From positions 115,019 to 179,018 of the forward strand of contig QQVO01000069.1 of NCBI GenBank assembly GCA_003388505.1: DNA of 64,000 nt. The letters are read 5' to 3'. This DNA comes from Planctomycetota bacterium. Its GTDB lineage: Bacteria > Planctomycetota > Planctomycetia > Planctomycetales > Planctomycetaceae. Within the stretch, counting starts at the first letter, position 1; every line of letters starts with the position of its first letter. This document shows, one piece after another, positions 1 through 9,006 of this stretch. The notes beneath the pieces were generated by a model. That model searched no databases, had not been told where the DNA came from, and saw only the letters and a program-made list of their open reading frames with translations. A program made the position numbers and the translations under genes.

Positions 1-787
1 GCGGTTCGTCGATCCAGACGGACTCGATGTCGCCGGTGTAAATGTCGCGGATCGTCCGCGTGATCATGTCGCTTTCTTCATAGATGTCCACGGGCGAGGA
101 CTGATTCTTGATGCGTTTGACGATGGTCTTCCAGAGTCTGAGCAGGTAGTGCAGATCCCGCTGCAACTCCTGCTTGGTGCGATCGATTCCGGCGGTGCGG
201 ACGATGAAGCCGAGTCCTTCCGGCGGATTGATGTCCCGCAGGGCTTGGCGGATGCGGCGGCGGGCCGTGTCGTCCGAGATTTTGCGGCTTACGCCGACAC
301 GCTGCAGACCCGGCATGAGCACCAGATACCGGCCGGGAATGCTGATGTAGGTGGAGAGAGTCGGCCCTTTGGTGCCAATGCCTTCCTTGATGACCTGAAC
401 CAACACTTCGCTTCCGCGCTGAAAGATTTCCTGGATGGGGGGCTTGTTGCGGGCGCTGCGTTCGTTGACCCTGCGACCGCGATTTCCCCGTCCCCCGGAG
501 GACGACCCTGACCCGTTGCCGTCCGCGTCCTGTTCTCCGACGAGGTGCTTGAAGTACTGGTGCTCGACGTCGCTGACGTGGAGGAACCCGTTCCGGCCGA
601 CGCCGAAATCGACGAAGACGGCCTGAATGCTCGGCTCGATGTTGACGACGCGGCCTTTGTAGATATTCCCGACGAGATTGCCCTGGCTGGTCCGCTCCAC
701 GTAGAGCTCTTCGAGCACGCCATCTTCAACGATGGCGATGCGGCTCTCCTCCGGTTGGAGGGCGTTGATCAGCATTTCCTTCTTCAT
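1..787 (-). CDS. Ribonuclease E/G (5' part; runs off the window)
   Basis: N-terminal ~262 residues of an RNase E/G family endoribonuclease, which processes and decays RNA. The start MKKEMLINA leads into the usual N-terminal segment and an S1 RNA-binding domain (about residues 38-135, with GNIYKGRV, VFVDFG and FLHVSD). The S1 domain is interrupted by a Gly/Arg/Ser-rich insert of about 30 residues around 88-115. The start of the catalytic region follows (LSTYISIPGRYLV, GVSRKI, GFIVRTA). The ATG at 787 is preceded by a weak GGG-type ribosome site. The 3' end lies beyond position 1, so the DNase I-like and zinc-link regions cannot be judged. The family call is firm; E versus G cannot be settled from this part. 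Confidence 0.92.
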   Translation of the reverse strand, partial: MKKEMLINALQPEESRIAIVEDGVLEELYVERTSQGNLVGNIYKGRVVNIEPSIQAVFVDFGVGRNGFLHVSDVEHQYFKHLVGEQDADGNGSGSSSGGRGNRGRRVNERSARNKPPIQEIFQRGSEVLVQVIKEGIGTKGPTLSTYISIPGRYLVLMPGLQRVGVSRKISDDTARRRIRQALRDINPPEGLGFIVRTAGIDRTKQELQRDLHYLLRLWKTIVKRIKNQSSPVDIYEESDMITRTIRDIYTGDIESVWIDEP

Positions 788-1367
788 TCGAGACCCTTTG
801 TCTGAGGCCACGAACGGGGCGATGTCGAATTCGATCTTCCGATCCAGACGCCTTGCAACGAACACGCGACCTGCATCCGGACGGACTGGACGCTGCGGTT
901 GGACGCCTGAGGCCGCCGACGAGACATCCGGCAGGCTGGAACGACTTTCTCGTCTGTGCAGCGGCCGCCTGGAATGCGTTGTTCCGGACGTCGTGTTGGT
1001 TGCGGGAACTGTCGTACGCCGCCGTGCAGAGGGAAGCGATTTCGCGCATTCCTGCGACGGCCCACTGATCGCTGCGCGCGGCGGAGTTCGCCCGCTGTGG
1101 GAGTGCGCGGCGGCAGGAGGAGTCCTGCTGCGCATCGTCCCGACGCGTCGACTTTGACGCGCGATCCGCCTGAAGCCTCGTCGACGAAGCTGTGGGCGCT
1201 TCCAGTGCCGGCACGGCAGTCCCCAACATGGCCGGCTCAGTCTCCGGCGCTGGGTGTGATCGAATCTGACAAGCTCTGTTCGAGTCCAATGGTTCAATGA
1301 ATCTGGCAGTCGACGGTGCACGATGCATCGGCATGGTGTTCGCCACTGCGGTCCCCCGGGATTCCGC
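788..1367. other. Intergenic gap without a supported gene
   Basis: 580 bases between the RNase E/G start and the enzyme I stop, both on the minus strand. Open frames here are Arg/Ser-rich, have no recognisable domain and no convincing ribosome site, and the longest runs into the RNase gene. The RNase promoter presumably lies here, but I see no clear -35/-10 pair. Confidence 0.5.
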
Positions 1368-3116
1368 CTACTCGACGAGATCCGGACAAATCTTTTTCAA
1401 CTCACCGCGCAAGAAGACTTCCACATCGCGGGCCAACTCGAATTCGAGTGCGCGGCCCAGTATCTCCTCCGCCTGCGGAATTGTGAGGCTGCGAACGACT
1501 TCCTTGACTTCCGGGATGGCAAGGGGCGTGGTGCTCAACTGCCGCAGCCCCATACCGACCAGGAGAGGCACAAATTTCGGATCGGAACTCATCTGGCCGC
1601 AAACCGTGACAGGCAGATCGGCCTGGACGGCGGCCTGGACGATCCGGCGAACGATCCGCAGAATGGCCGGATCGGCCGCGTTGTAGTACTTGGCCACCGC
1701 TGGGTCGGAGCGATCGGCTGCCAGAGTATATTGAATCAGATCGTTGGTGCCGATAGAAAAAAAGTCGACTTCCCGGGCGAATTCTTCGGCCATCATGGCG
1801 ACCGCCGGAACCTCGACCATGATCCCGACGGGAAGGTCTCCGCGGTAATCAACGCCCTCGTCTTCAAGATCTTCGGTCACGTCGCGGAGGATCATTTTCG
1901 CCTGGCGCAGCTCCATGAGCGAGGAAATCATGGGAAACATGACGCGCACGTCGCCGGTCGTGGCGGCGCGGAGGACGGCCCTGAGTTGCGTCTTGAAGAG
2001 GCTCAGATTGTCGAGGCTCAAGCGAATACTGCGCAGCCCCAGTTCCGGGTTGCCTCTTTGCTTATAGGCGCGGACCGCGGCTCCGGGGATCTTGTCGGCG
2101 CCGAGGTCGAGCGTGCGGATGACGACGGGGCGGTCCCCCATCGTTTCGACGACCTGCCGGTAAGCGCGGTAGTGGTCGTCTTCGGAGCGCTGGGAGAAGG
2201 TGGTCAGATAGAGGAACTCGGTGCGATAGAGGCCGATGCCGTCGGCGCCCCGCTCGAGACAATGTTCGGCCTCCTCGGGAAATTCGATGTTGCCGAACAC
2301 TTCGATGCGGACGCGGTCTTTCGTTTTCGAGATGCGCGAGCCGCGTGAGAGGAGTCGCTGAGCGAGGGAGCGGGACCGTTCGGCGCTGTCGCGATAGCGT
2401 TCGAGCGTTTCGTCGTCGGGCGCGATGACGATTTCGCCGTGGTTCCCGTCGATGATGACGATGTCGCCGCCGGAGACATCGGCGAGGAAATGGCCGACGC
2501 CGACGACGGCGGGAATTTCGAACGCTCCGGCGAGAATCGCGGTGTGACTGGTTGAACCGCCGACCTCGGTGACGAACCCACGGACGTGTTTGCGATCGAG
2601 CGTCGCGGTTTCGCTGGGGGTCAGGTCGTGGGCGAGAACGACGACGTCCTCGGCGAGGTTGGCGACCTCCTCCCGCTGTTCGCCGAGCAGGTGCCTCAGC
2701 ATGCTGCGTTCGAGATCGAAGAGGTCGGCGGCGCGCTCTGCGAAATAGTGATTGCCGAGATTCTGGAGTTCCTTCGCATACCGGCGGAGCACCTGTGAGG
2801 CGGCGAACTCGGGCGAGTAATGGCGGGTGCGGATGAGCGATTCGACTTCGCCGATCAGCTTGGGGTCTCGCGCCAGTTGGAGGTGGGCGCCGAAGATCGC
2901 CCCGTACTTTTCGCCGATCTGCTGGGAGGCAAGTTGTTCGTTCGTCGAGATCTCGCGGCAGACGTTTTCCAGCGCGCAGCGGAACCGGACGATTTCGGAT
3001 TCGACCGCGTTGACGCGGACGAAGCGGCTGGGAATCTGGAACGATTCTGTGCCGAGCACCAGCGCAGGACCGATCGCGACGCCGTGGGAGACCGCGATGC
3101 CCCGCTTGACGATCAT
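1368..3116 (-). CDS. ptsI: PTS enzyme I (phosphoenolpyruvate-protein phosphotransferase)
   Basis: Cytoplasmic first enzyme of the phosphotransferase system; it takes phosphate from PEP and passes it to HPr. It is 582 residues, the normal family length. The swivelling domain carries the phospho-histidine H191 in GGSTSHTAI. The C-terminal PEP-binding barrel has GLRSIR, the [13 protein letters not shown] signature and a catalytic Cys in VCGQMSSD. The usual form of that last motif is CGE(M/L)AGD, so Glu to Gln and Ala-Gly to Ser-Ser are small departures. Its ATG overlaps the HPr stop codon by 4 bases (ATGA), which suggests translational coupling. It ends a run hpf, IIA, HPr, EI with no sugar-specific IIB/IIC gene, so a regulatory role is more likely than sugar uptake. 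Confidence 0.95.
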   Translation of the reverse strand: MIVKRGIAVSHGVAIGPALVLGTESFQIPSRFVRVNAVESEIVRFRCALENVCREISTNEQLASQQIGEKYGAIFGAHLQLARDPKLIGEVESLIRTRHYSPEFAASQVLRRYAKELQNLGNHYFAERAADLFDLERSMLRHLLGEQREEVANLAEDVVVLAHDLTPSETATLDRKHVRGFVTEVGGSTSHTAILAGAFEIPAVVGVGHFLADVSGGDIVIIDGNHGEIVIAPDDETLERYRDSAERSRSLAQRLLSRGSRISKTKDRVRIEVFGNIEFPEEAEHCLERGADGIGLYRTEFLYLTTFSQRSEDDHYRAYRQVVETMGDRPVVIRTLDLGADKIPGAAVRAYKQRGNPELGLRSIRLSLDNLSLFKTQLRAVLRAATTGDVRVMFPMISSLMELRQAKMILRDVTEDLEDEGVDYRGDLPVGIMVEVPAVAMMAEEFAREVDFFSIGTNDLIQYTLAADRSDPAVAKYYNAADPAILRIVRRIVQAAVQADLPVTVCGQMSSDPKFVPLLVGMGLRQLSTTPLAIPEVKEVVRSLTIPQAEEILGRALEFELARDVEVFLRGELKKICPDLVE

Positions 3117-3436
3117 GGAAGGGCTGTGTCCGTGTTTGCGGATTCAGGCCGGTCCCCGTCCGGATCGAAGTTTGTCTCGAAGAGTCGGACGATGCTTTCG
3201 ACGGCTGCTGCGGCGTCCTCTCCTTCGGCTTCGACGATCAATTCGGCGCCGCATTCGGCTTTGAGTTGCAGAAGGTCGAGGACTGACTTGGCGTCCGCCG
3301 TGACGTTGTTGCCGACGATTCTGACGGTCGACGCCGATTTCGCCGCGAGCTTCGCGATTCCCGAGCAAGGAACCATGTGCAGGCCGTTGGGCAGCCCGAC
3401 CGTGACGGTGCGGCGAGTGACATCTGACTCTGTCAT
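3113..3436 (-). CDS. HPr-like phosphocarrier protein
   Basis: 107 residues; relays phosphate from enzyme I to IIA proteins. The active-site histidine is H20 in GLHMVPCSG. The family consensus there is GLHARPA, so the conserved Arg two residues after the His is Val here. The regulatory serine region is recognisable ([11 protein letters not shown]51). A ~20-residue acidic tail follows the fold. The ATG at 3436 was chosen because the HPr fold begins directly after it; upstream codons in the same frame match nothing. The stop overlaps the ptsI start. It may be closer to nitrogen-type NPr than to sugar HPr. No HPr kinase gene is visible in this window. Confidence 0.88.
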   Translation of the reverse strand: MTESDVTRRTVTVGLPNGLHMVPCSGIAKLAAKSASTVRIVGNNVTADAKSVLDLLQLKAECGAELIVEAEGEDAAAAVESIVRLFETNFDPDGDRPESANTDTALP

Positions 3437-3461
3437 GCTGACACGAGATTGGGCGCTAATG

Positions 3462-3490
3462 ACCGCCCCGGAGTCTCTCCGGGGGGCGGT
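3462..3490 (-). promoter_or_regulatory. Hairpin between the IIA and HPr genes
   Basis: The + strand reads ACCGCCCCGGA, a 5-base loop, then TCCGGGGGGCGGT: an 11-bp GC stem with two extra G in one arm. It lies in the 142-bp gap between the IIA stop and the HPr start, within what looks like one transcript. No T-run follows it on the minus strand, so it is more likely an mRNA processing or attenuation structure than a terminator. Confidence 0.4.
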
Positions 3491-3578
3491 TGTCGACTCG
3501 GTAAGAAGATTGCAATCAGAACGCGCAACGCGAGAGCGGCGCGACGGTCTCTTGCGCGGTTTCGGAAATGTCGTGCAG

Positions 3579-4052
3579 TCACGTGGGGGCGCCGCCGTCG
3601 GCCTCGGCCAGCAGTTCCCAGACGTGCTCCTGTGTCTTCGATTGTCGCAAAAAGCGGCAGAAGTCATCATCCTTGAGGTGACGTGTGATCGTTTCGAGTC
3701 CGCGCAGATGATCGCCGGGACGATCCGGGGGGGAGACGAGCAGAAAGAGGATGTAGACCGGCTCGCCGTCCAGACTGGCGAAGTCGAGCCCGGCTTCGCA
3801 GAGCGCGACCGCGCAGATCAGTTCATCGACCGAGGCGTGCTTGGTATGGGGGACGGCGACGCCGCGACCGATGCCGGTCGATCCGAGTTCCTCGCGTTTC
3901 ATGATGGCGAGGGTGATGTCGCCTTCGTGATCGGCCGAGATCCGCCCGGCGTCGCGGAGGGCGCCGACCATCTGTTTAACGGCATCCTCCTTGGAGGACA
4001 CCTGAAGCTCCGGGATGACGGCGTCCCGGACCACAAATTCAGTCAACTTCAT
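3579..4052 (-). CDS. ptsN: PTS IIA protein of the nitrogen/fructose type
   Basis: 157 residues from the ATG at 4052, which has AGGAG six bases upstream; an in-frame start at 4094 lacks a ribosome site. The IIA fold runs from [14 protein letters not shown]. The phosphorylated histidine is H69 in [11 protein letters not shown], after the family motif [18 protein letters not shown] and [14 protein letters not shown] are further IIA(Ntr)/IIA(Fru) landmarks. Its place next to hpf and HPr, without IIB or IIC, matches the PTS(Ntr) arrangement in which IIA regulates rather than transports. The symbol is by family resemblance. Confidence 0.88.
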   Translation of the reverse strand: MKLTEFVVRDAVIPELQVSSKEDAVKQMVGALRDAGRISADHEGDITLAIMKREELGSTGIGRGVAVPHTKHASVDELICAVALCEAGLDFASLDGEPVYILFLLVSPPDRPGDHLRGLETITRHLKDDDFCRFLRQSKTQEHVWELLAEADGGAPT

Positions 4053-4243
4053 TGAACACTCCTTGATCGGCGCAACTGTCCCACGAAACCTCAAAGCTCT
4101 CGCAGGGATTCTGGATCACGAAGAACTGAAACGACTCCGAATTCCGATTCAGGCGTCTGACGCGAATCCTCCGGGAAGCGGACACCTCGTGGGATGCGAA
4201 ACGCCGTTGAATCCCGGCCTCCACCGGGCAATGACAACCAGCC

Positions 4244-4600
4244 TCACTCCGAATCGGATTCCTCGTCGTCCAGCGGCGATTCGACGATTTCGTTCATGGG
4301 CCGGTCGCGGCGATGGTCCTGGAGTTTCTCTTTGTATTTCCGGATCTGCTGTTCCATCTTCTGCAGCGATTGATCGAACGTGGGCACCACCTCGTCGCCC
4401 TCAGCGTGGGCGACGAAATTGTGCTTGTGCTCGGCATCAACGAGGATTTCCGACTTGACTCGATCGTCCACAAAATCGACCGTCACCTGAATTGCGGTGA
4501 CGCGCTCGAAATAGGTCAGCAGCTTTTCTGATTTTCGCTCAATATAGTGGTGGACGTCGGATTTGATACTGCCGTGTCGGCAGGTGATCGCCACTTGCAC
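4244..4600 (-). CDS. hpf: Ribosome hibernation promoting factor (short HPF/RaiA)
   Basis: 118 residues from the GTG at 4600, chosen because GAGGAG sits nine bases upstream and the conserved fold (VQVAITCRHGSI) begins exactly there. It binds the small ribosomal subunit and silences ribosomes in stationary phase. Landmarks are YIERKSEKLLTYFERV, the basic-acidic pattern of the second helix (FDQSLQKMEQQIRKYKEKL) and an acidic tail. It has no long-form dimerisation domain, so it is of the short class. It is first in the minus-strand run with ptsN, HPr and ptsI, a common bacterial neighbourhood. Confidence 0.9.
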   Translation of the reverse strand: MQVAITCRHGSIKSDVHHYIERKSEKLLTYFERVTAIQVTVDFVDDRVKSEILVDAEHKHNFVAHAEGDEVVPTFDQSLQKMEQQIRKYKEKLQDHRRDRPMNEIVESPLDDEESDSE

Positions 4601-4884
4601 GGACGAGAACTCCTCGCAAAGGTTGTCAAACCGGCTGAAAAGGAAGCTGTTCTTGTGCGGCGTGAGGTGAGGAACGGGCCGGGCGGCCGCATTCATTCCC
4701 CTTCGCCGATCCGGGCGCCACAAGGACGCCGACTCAGTCTAACAGGAGATGCGCCCGGCTGCGATGATGCAGAAGCGCTGTCTGGTGGGCGTCGATTCTA
4801 GTTCATGCATCGCAGGGGTCAAACGAATCGGCGAGTCGGCGCTCGCGCGGGCTGGTTCGCGATCATGGGTCGTGATGCGGCCGC

Positions 4885-6999
4885 TCAGTCGGAATCGGGG
4901 CGGTGCGGGACAAACATGGTGCCGCGGGATCGTTGTGCAAGATCGAACGCCTCGACCGCCCGGCGATACAGTTCCTGCTGGGCACGGCGGCTCGGCTCGT
5001 CGTCGCTGCGGTCGACTGCGCGATGCGCGCCGTCGGGCAGGAGTCGCCGCGCTTTCACATTGTCCCGAAAATAGGTGTCAAGGATCGACTTCAAGCGTCG
5101 CCGGCATTCGACGTCCTCAATCGGGGTCAACAATTCGATGCGTCGATCGAGGTTTCTCGGCATCCAGTCGGCGCTGGAGATGAACATCAGTTCGTCGCCG
5201 CCGTGGTGGAAATACAGGATGCGGGCGTGTTCGAGAAACCGGTCGACGATGCTGACGACGTCGATATTGTCGCTGAGGCCGGGGACGCCGGGCCGGAGAC
5301 GGCAAATTCCACGGACATTGAGCTGGACGCGGACGCCTGCCTGTGAGGCCTTGTACAGCGCGTCGATCAGCCGCGCGTCGACCAGGGCATTGACCTTGGC
5401 GATGATTCTGGCGGGCCGGTTGTCGCGGGCCCGTGCGGTTTCGGTGCGGATCAGTTCCAGCAGGCGATCGCGCAGCCCCTGGGGAGCTGCGGCGATCTTG
5501 CGGTACTTCTGAGGCTGAGAGTAGCCGGTGACTGCGTTGAAGAACGCGACGGCATCGGCGCTCAGGTCCGGATCGACGGTGAAAAAGCTGATATCGCTGT
5601 AGATTCTCGCCGTGGCTTCGTTGTAGTTGCCTGTGCCGAAGTGGACGTAGCGCTGGATGCCGTGCGGTTCGCGGCGGATGATCAAACAGGCTTTGGCGTG
5701 GGTCTTGAGTCCCTTGACTCCGTAAATCACCTGAGCTCCCGCCTCCTCGAGCCTGCGGGCCCATTGGATATTTCGCGCCTCATCGAAGCGGGCCTTCAGT
5801 TCGACGACGACGGTGACGTGTTTGCCGGCTTCGGTGGCGCGTTGCAGGGCTTCCACAATGGGACTGTTGCGGCTGGTGCGATACAGAGTCTGCTTGATCG
5901 CCATGACCTCGGGGTCCTCGGCGGCTTCCTCGATGAACCGCACGACGGGTTCGAAACTCTCGTAGGGATGGCAGAGGAGCACGTCGCCCGCCGCGATGAC
6001 CTCGAACAGCGACCGATCGCGGGGCGCGGCCGGGGACGGTTGGGGCGGCCAGTCTTCGTAGGTCAGATCCTCGAAACCGGGGCGGTCGGTCAGGGAGAAC
6101 CACGCGGAGAGATCGAGCGGCCCGGCGACGTTGAAGGTCCGCTCCGGGGAAATCCGCAAGGAATCGAGCAGGAATTGCGTGGAATGCGTACTCGCCGTCT
6201 CCGCGATCTCGAGTCTCGCGCACTGTGCGAGGTTTCGTTGGCTCAGGACATTCTGCATGGCCTCGAGCAGGTCGGAGGCGGAATCCTCCTGGACGGAGAT
6301 GTCAGCGTTCCGGGTGACGCGGAACGGGACGCACTCGACGACTTCCTGTTCTTCGAAGAACCGGCCGACGAACGCGGTGACCAGATCCTCGAGGAGGACG
6401 TAGGCATAGCCTCGCTCAGCCGGGATCGAAACGAACCTCGGCAAGTTCGGACCCAGCGGGAGGACGGCGAACCGCGGCGGCGAGTCGGTCTCGTCCGAGG
6501 TCGGCGTCAAGCGGACGCAGAGAGTGAGCATCAGATTCGGGAGCAGCGGGAATTTGCTGCCGTCCGCGACCGCAACCGGAGTGAGGATCGGATAGATCTG
6601 CTCGTCGAAAACCTGCCGGGCGAACGTCCGCTGGGTTGAAGTCAGGTCGTCGGGTTGGAGGCGGCAGAGACCGGCGCGGGCGAGGACCGGTTCGATCTCG
6701 TGGAGAAAGCAGTGGTACTGGGCGGCGTACATCCGGGCGACGCGGTCCCGAATGGCGTCCAACTGTTCTCTCGGTGAGAGGCCGGACGCGTCCCGCCGGG
6801 TGGCGCCTCTGGCTTCGAGTTGCTGGAGACCGCCCACACGCACACGAAAGAACTCGTCGAGATTGGACGAGGTGATGGCGAGAAACTTCAACCGCTCCAG
6901 CGCCGGCACGGATGCATCCAGGGCTTCCTCCAGAACGCGCTGGTTGAAACCGAGCCAGCTCAGCTCGCGATTCAGGTACTTTTCGTGAGTAGCCGTCAT
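4885..6999 (-). CDS. ppk1: Polyphosphate kinase 1
   Basis: 704 residues, the usual length. It polymerises the ATP gamma-phosphate into polyphosphate, reversibly, usually at the membrane. The N-terminal domain starts YLNRELSWLGFNQRVLEEA and continues FLAITSSNLDEFF. The catalytic phospho-histidine is in GLKTHAKACL (about residue 433). The second catalytic part has YVHFGTGNYNEATARIYSD, and the C-terminal part has RGICRLRPG and SSADWMPRNLDRRIE. The ATG at 6999 begins right at the conserved N terminus. There is no exopolyphosphatase gene next to it. Confidence 0.96.
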   Translation of the reverse strand: MTATHEKYLNRELSWLGFNQRVLEEALDASVPALERLKFLAITSSNLDEFFRVRVGGLQQLEARGATRRDASGLSPREQLDAIRDRVARMYAAQYHCFLHEIEPVLARAGLCRLQPDDLTSTQRTFARQVFDEQIYPILTPVAVADGSKFPLLPNLMLTLCVRLTPTSDETDSPPRFAVLPLGPNLPRFVSIPAERGYAYVLLEDLVTAFVGRFFEEQEVVECVPFRVTRNADISVQEDSASDLLEAMQNVLSQRNLAQCARLEIAETASTHSTQFLLDSLRISPERTFNVAGPLDLSAWFSLTDRPGFEDLTYEDWPPQPSPAAPRDRSLFEVIAAGDVLLCHPYESFEPVVRFIEEAAEDPEVMAIKQTLYRTSRNSPIVEALQRATEAGKHVTVVVELKARFDEARNIQWARRLEEAGAQVIYGVKGLKTHAKACLIIRREPHGIQRYVHFGTGNYNEATARIYSDISFFTVDPDLSADAVAFFNAVTGYSQPQKYRKIAAAPQGLRDRLLELIRTETARARDNRPARIIAKVNALVDARLIDALYKASQAGVRVQLNVRGICRLRPGVPGLSDNIDVVSIVDRFLEHARILYFHHGGDELMFISSADWMPRNLDRRIELLTPIEDVECRRRLKSILDTYFRDNVKARRLLPDGAHRAVDRSDDEPSRRAQQELYRRAVEAFDLAQRSRGTMFVPHRPDSD

Positions 7000-7034
7000 G
7001 GGGGAGAGTTGCGCGGTGCGTCAGCGGCCGTGCA

Positions 7035-7244
7035 TCAGGGGGAAGATGTCTCGTATTCGACGATGATCAGGATATCGGACGGGGTGAAGCGTTGCCCGGT
7101 GCTCGGGCCGCCCGTGCTCTGGGGGGCGATATTGCCCCGAACGCCGACCACGTCGACCTGGGACTCCCGGATCCACGAATTGACCTCGGACTCAAGCGAA
7201 CCGATCTCTGCTTCAACGCCTTTGAACAGCTTGACTTGCCGCAT
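7035..7244 (-). CDS. Small conserved-looking protein of unknown function
   Basis: 69 residues from the ATG at 7244, preceded by GGGAG at a good distance. It starts MRQVKLFKGVEAEIGSLE and ends with a strand-like segment, TPSDILIIVEYE. It is hydrophilic with no signal peptide or membrane segment. I do not recognise the family. The pattern (short coding frame with ribosome site, 35 bases upstream of ppk1 on the same strand) supports a real gene, possibly co-transcribed with ppk1. Confidence 0.6.
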   Translation of the reverse strand: MRQVKLFKGVEAEIGSLESEVNSWIRESQVDVVGVRGNIAPQSTGGPSTGQRFTPSDILIIVEYETSSP

Positions 7245-7591
7245 GGATCCAACTCCCCGACCTGCGATTTCGTACGCGAATTTCCCTGACAACGCACGGG
7301 TTGGCGACAACCTCACGGCAGTCACCGCCGAGAATTCGCCGGACTTCGTTGCGACACACTGTAGAAGCAGCCCGAGCCCTGATGACTGTGAATCGAACGA
7401 GGCAGGGCCTCGGTTCCTGCGAACTGCCGCCCGTCGGCGGGAACCCGCTGCCGCCCGCCGCTGCACGATGACTCAAGTGCAACAACTTTCGGGCGAGAAG
7501 GTAAGCTACGTCCATCGGGCCGGAAAAGAAAGCGCGACGGCTGCGGCCGCGCGCAGATGTTGCGGTCCCTTTGTTAACTCGCAGGGGCACG
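7245..7591. other. Intergenic gap
   Basis: 347 bases upstream of the small gene and downstream of the terminator that closes the next gene. It probably holds the promoter of the small gene/ppk1 unit. No confident promoter, RNA or coding frame was seen. Confidence 0.4.
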
Positions 7592-7628
7592 AAAAAAGCG
7601 TCCGGCCGCTTGGGAGCAACCGGACGCT
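7592..7628 (-). terminator. Rho-independent terminator
   Basis: On the minus strand: AGCGTCCGG, a 14-base loop, CCGGACGCT, running directly into TTTTTT. It lies 30 bases past the stop of the secreted protein gene at 7658 and would end that transcript. Confidence 0.9.
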
Positions 7629-7657
7629 GTGAACTTCTTCAGTGGGCTGAGGATTTC

Positions 7658-8662
7658 TCAGCGGCGGAAGGACCGCTGACGCGGCTGGGCGAAGCGCGTC
7701 GGCTGGCCGCCGGCGTGGTAGACCTTGGGGTCGTCGATGATCCAGGGCGTGGACCAGGAACGGCCGTTGTCGGCGGAGCAGACGTTGAAGAAGATCGTGT
7801 TGAAGACGTTCCCCTGGATGGAGTAGGGGAGCGTGGAGGTGATGTAGTCGGACGAGGTCAGGTCGTCGACGCCGGGCTTGGCGTAGTAGTGGCAGCGGCC
7901 GTCGGGCGTGACCGACATGCCGAAGGTCCACCAGCCGGGTTGCAAGATCTTGCGGGACTGCATGTCCTGACCGAGTTCATTGCCGCGAATGAGAATGACC
8001 GCATGCGGCTCGGGATTCTGGGCCGATTTCGGATTGAATTGAATGAAGAAGCCGGGATAGAACGGCTCGTTCTTTGTAACGCGGACCTGCTTCTGACCGA
8101 AGAGCCGGCGGGCGAAGCTGGCGTCTTCGAAGGTCTCCTGCGGTCCCTGCATCCCGGCGCGAATACCGAATGAGACGCCGTGACGCTGTTCCCATTCGCT
8201 CCACTCGGGCAGGTAGACGCGTACGACGAAGCTGGGGGTATAGTTGACGGCGAGCGGACGCGCCTTGAGGATGAAATCGTCCTGGCACTGCTTGCCCATG
8301 GGACGGCCGGGGATTCCGGTGTCACGGGTCTGCAGGAGGAGCGCGCCTTCGCTGCCTTCCAGTCCGCCTGCCGGGGTGGCCACGCGTTTGATGACGTCAG
8401 GTTGGCCGCGCTTGGGGCTCTCGATCCAGCGGCCGTTCGTGGAGCCGCCGAGCGGATACCGGATGGTCTCGTCTTCTTCCTTGCTGCTCTTGGGCAGGTT
8501 AAATACGTAACTCCAGTCTTCGCTCTCGAAGTCGTCGGTGTTGTGCAGCGTGCCGGTGCCCGGAACGACCTGGGCGTGTGCCACCGTCGAAAGGCCGCTG
8601 AGCAGCACGGCGGAACCGATGCAGCAACAAGCCAGTGTTCTAAGTCGAATGCGTCCGTTCAT
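7658..8662 (-). CDS. Secreted protein of unknown function
   Basis: 334 residues. The N terminus (MNGRIRLRTLACCCIGSAVL through STVAHA|QVV) is a clear signal peptide with a likely cleavage after AHA, so the protein is exported. The mature part is rich in aromatic residues and beta-strand patterns (WSYVFNLP, FVVRVYLPEW, GFFIQFNP, WWTFGMSVTPDGRCHYYAKPG), compatible with a lectin/glucanase-like sandwich. That fold is a guess from pattern alone. The C-terminal tail is Arg/Gln-rich. It is a single transcription unit closed by the terminator at 7592-7628. Confidence 0.75.
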   Translation of the reverse strand: MNGRIRLRTLACCCIGSAVLLSGLSTVAHAQVVPGTGTLHNTDDFESEDWSYVFNLPKSSKEEDETIRYPLGGSTNGRWIESPKRGQPDVIKRVATPAGGLEGSEGALLLQTRDTGIPGRPMGKQCQDDFILKARPLAVNYTPSFVVRVYLPEWSEWEQRHGVSFGIRAGMQGPQETFEDASFARRLFGQKQVRVTKNEPFYPGFFIQFNPKSAQNPEPHAVILIRGNELGQDMQSRKILQPGWWTFGMSVTPDGRCHYYAKPGVDDLTSSDYITSTLPYSIQGNVFNTIFFNVCSADNGRSWSTPWIIDDPKVYHAGGQPTRFAQPRQRSFRR

Positions 8663-9006
8663 CGTGTAGTCCCCGCTCCGTCATGGATGATGCAATGCCC
8701 GCCGTGTCACGCGGCGCCATCAGTGCTTCGGACCCAAACGCACAATCGCGGGCGAATGGGAAGCAGGATGATGGCCATTCCTGATTCGTATCGGACAGCG
8801 GCGCTGCGAGCGTTGAGCGTTCCGATGGGACGGGGAAGACGGTTGATCGGCGCTGCAGCATTGCACCGGTCAGTCAAACTTTGCGGGCCGCGGCTGGGGC
8901 GGGCTGGAGAGCGCGGCGGGCGGGCGACGCCCGGAAAACGGGGTTTTCCCTGAAGTTTGCTGATGTGGGCGACGCCCCGGTGGGGTCTCCCGGCTGCCAG
9001 CTGGGG
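8663..9006. other. Intergenic gap
   Basis: 344 bases between the secreted protein start and the HtrA stop, both minus strand. It contains one short inverted repeat (GGAAAAC, spacer, GTTTTCC at 8933-8949) without a T-run. It may hold the promoter of the secreted protein. No gene is supported. Confidence 0.4.

Noticed and set aside
726..1346. 206-codon minus-strand open frame upstream of the RNase E/G gene
   Set aside because: Low-complexity Arg/Ser composition, no domain, and it overlaps the real RNase E/G start in another frame.
8933..8949. Inverted repeat GGAAAAC/GTTTTCC as an HtrA-gene terminator
   Set aside because: Stem is only 7 bp and is not followed by a T-run on the minus strand.
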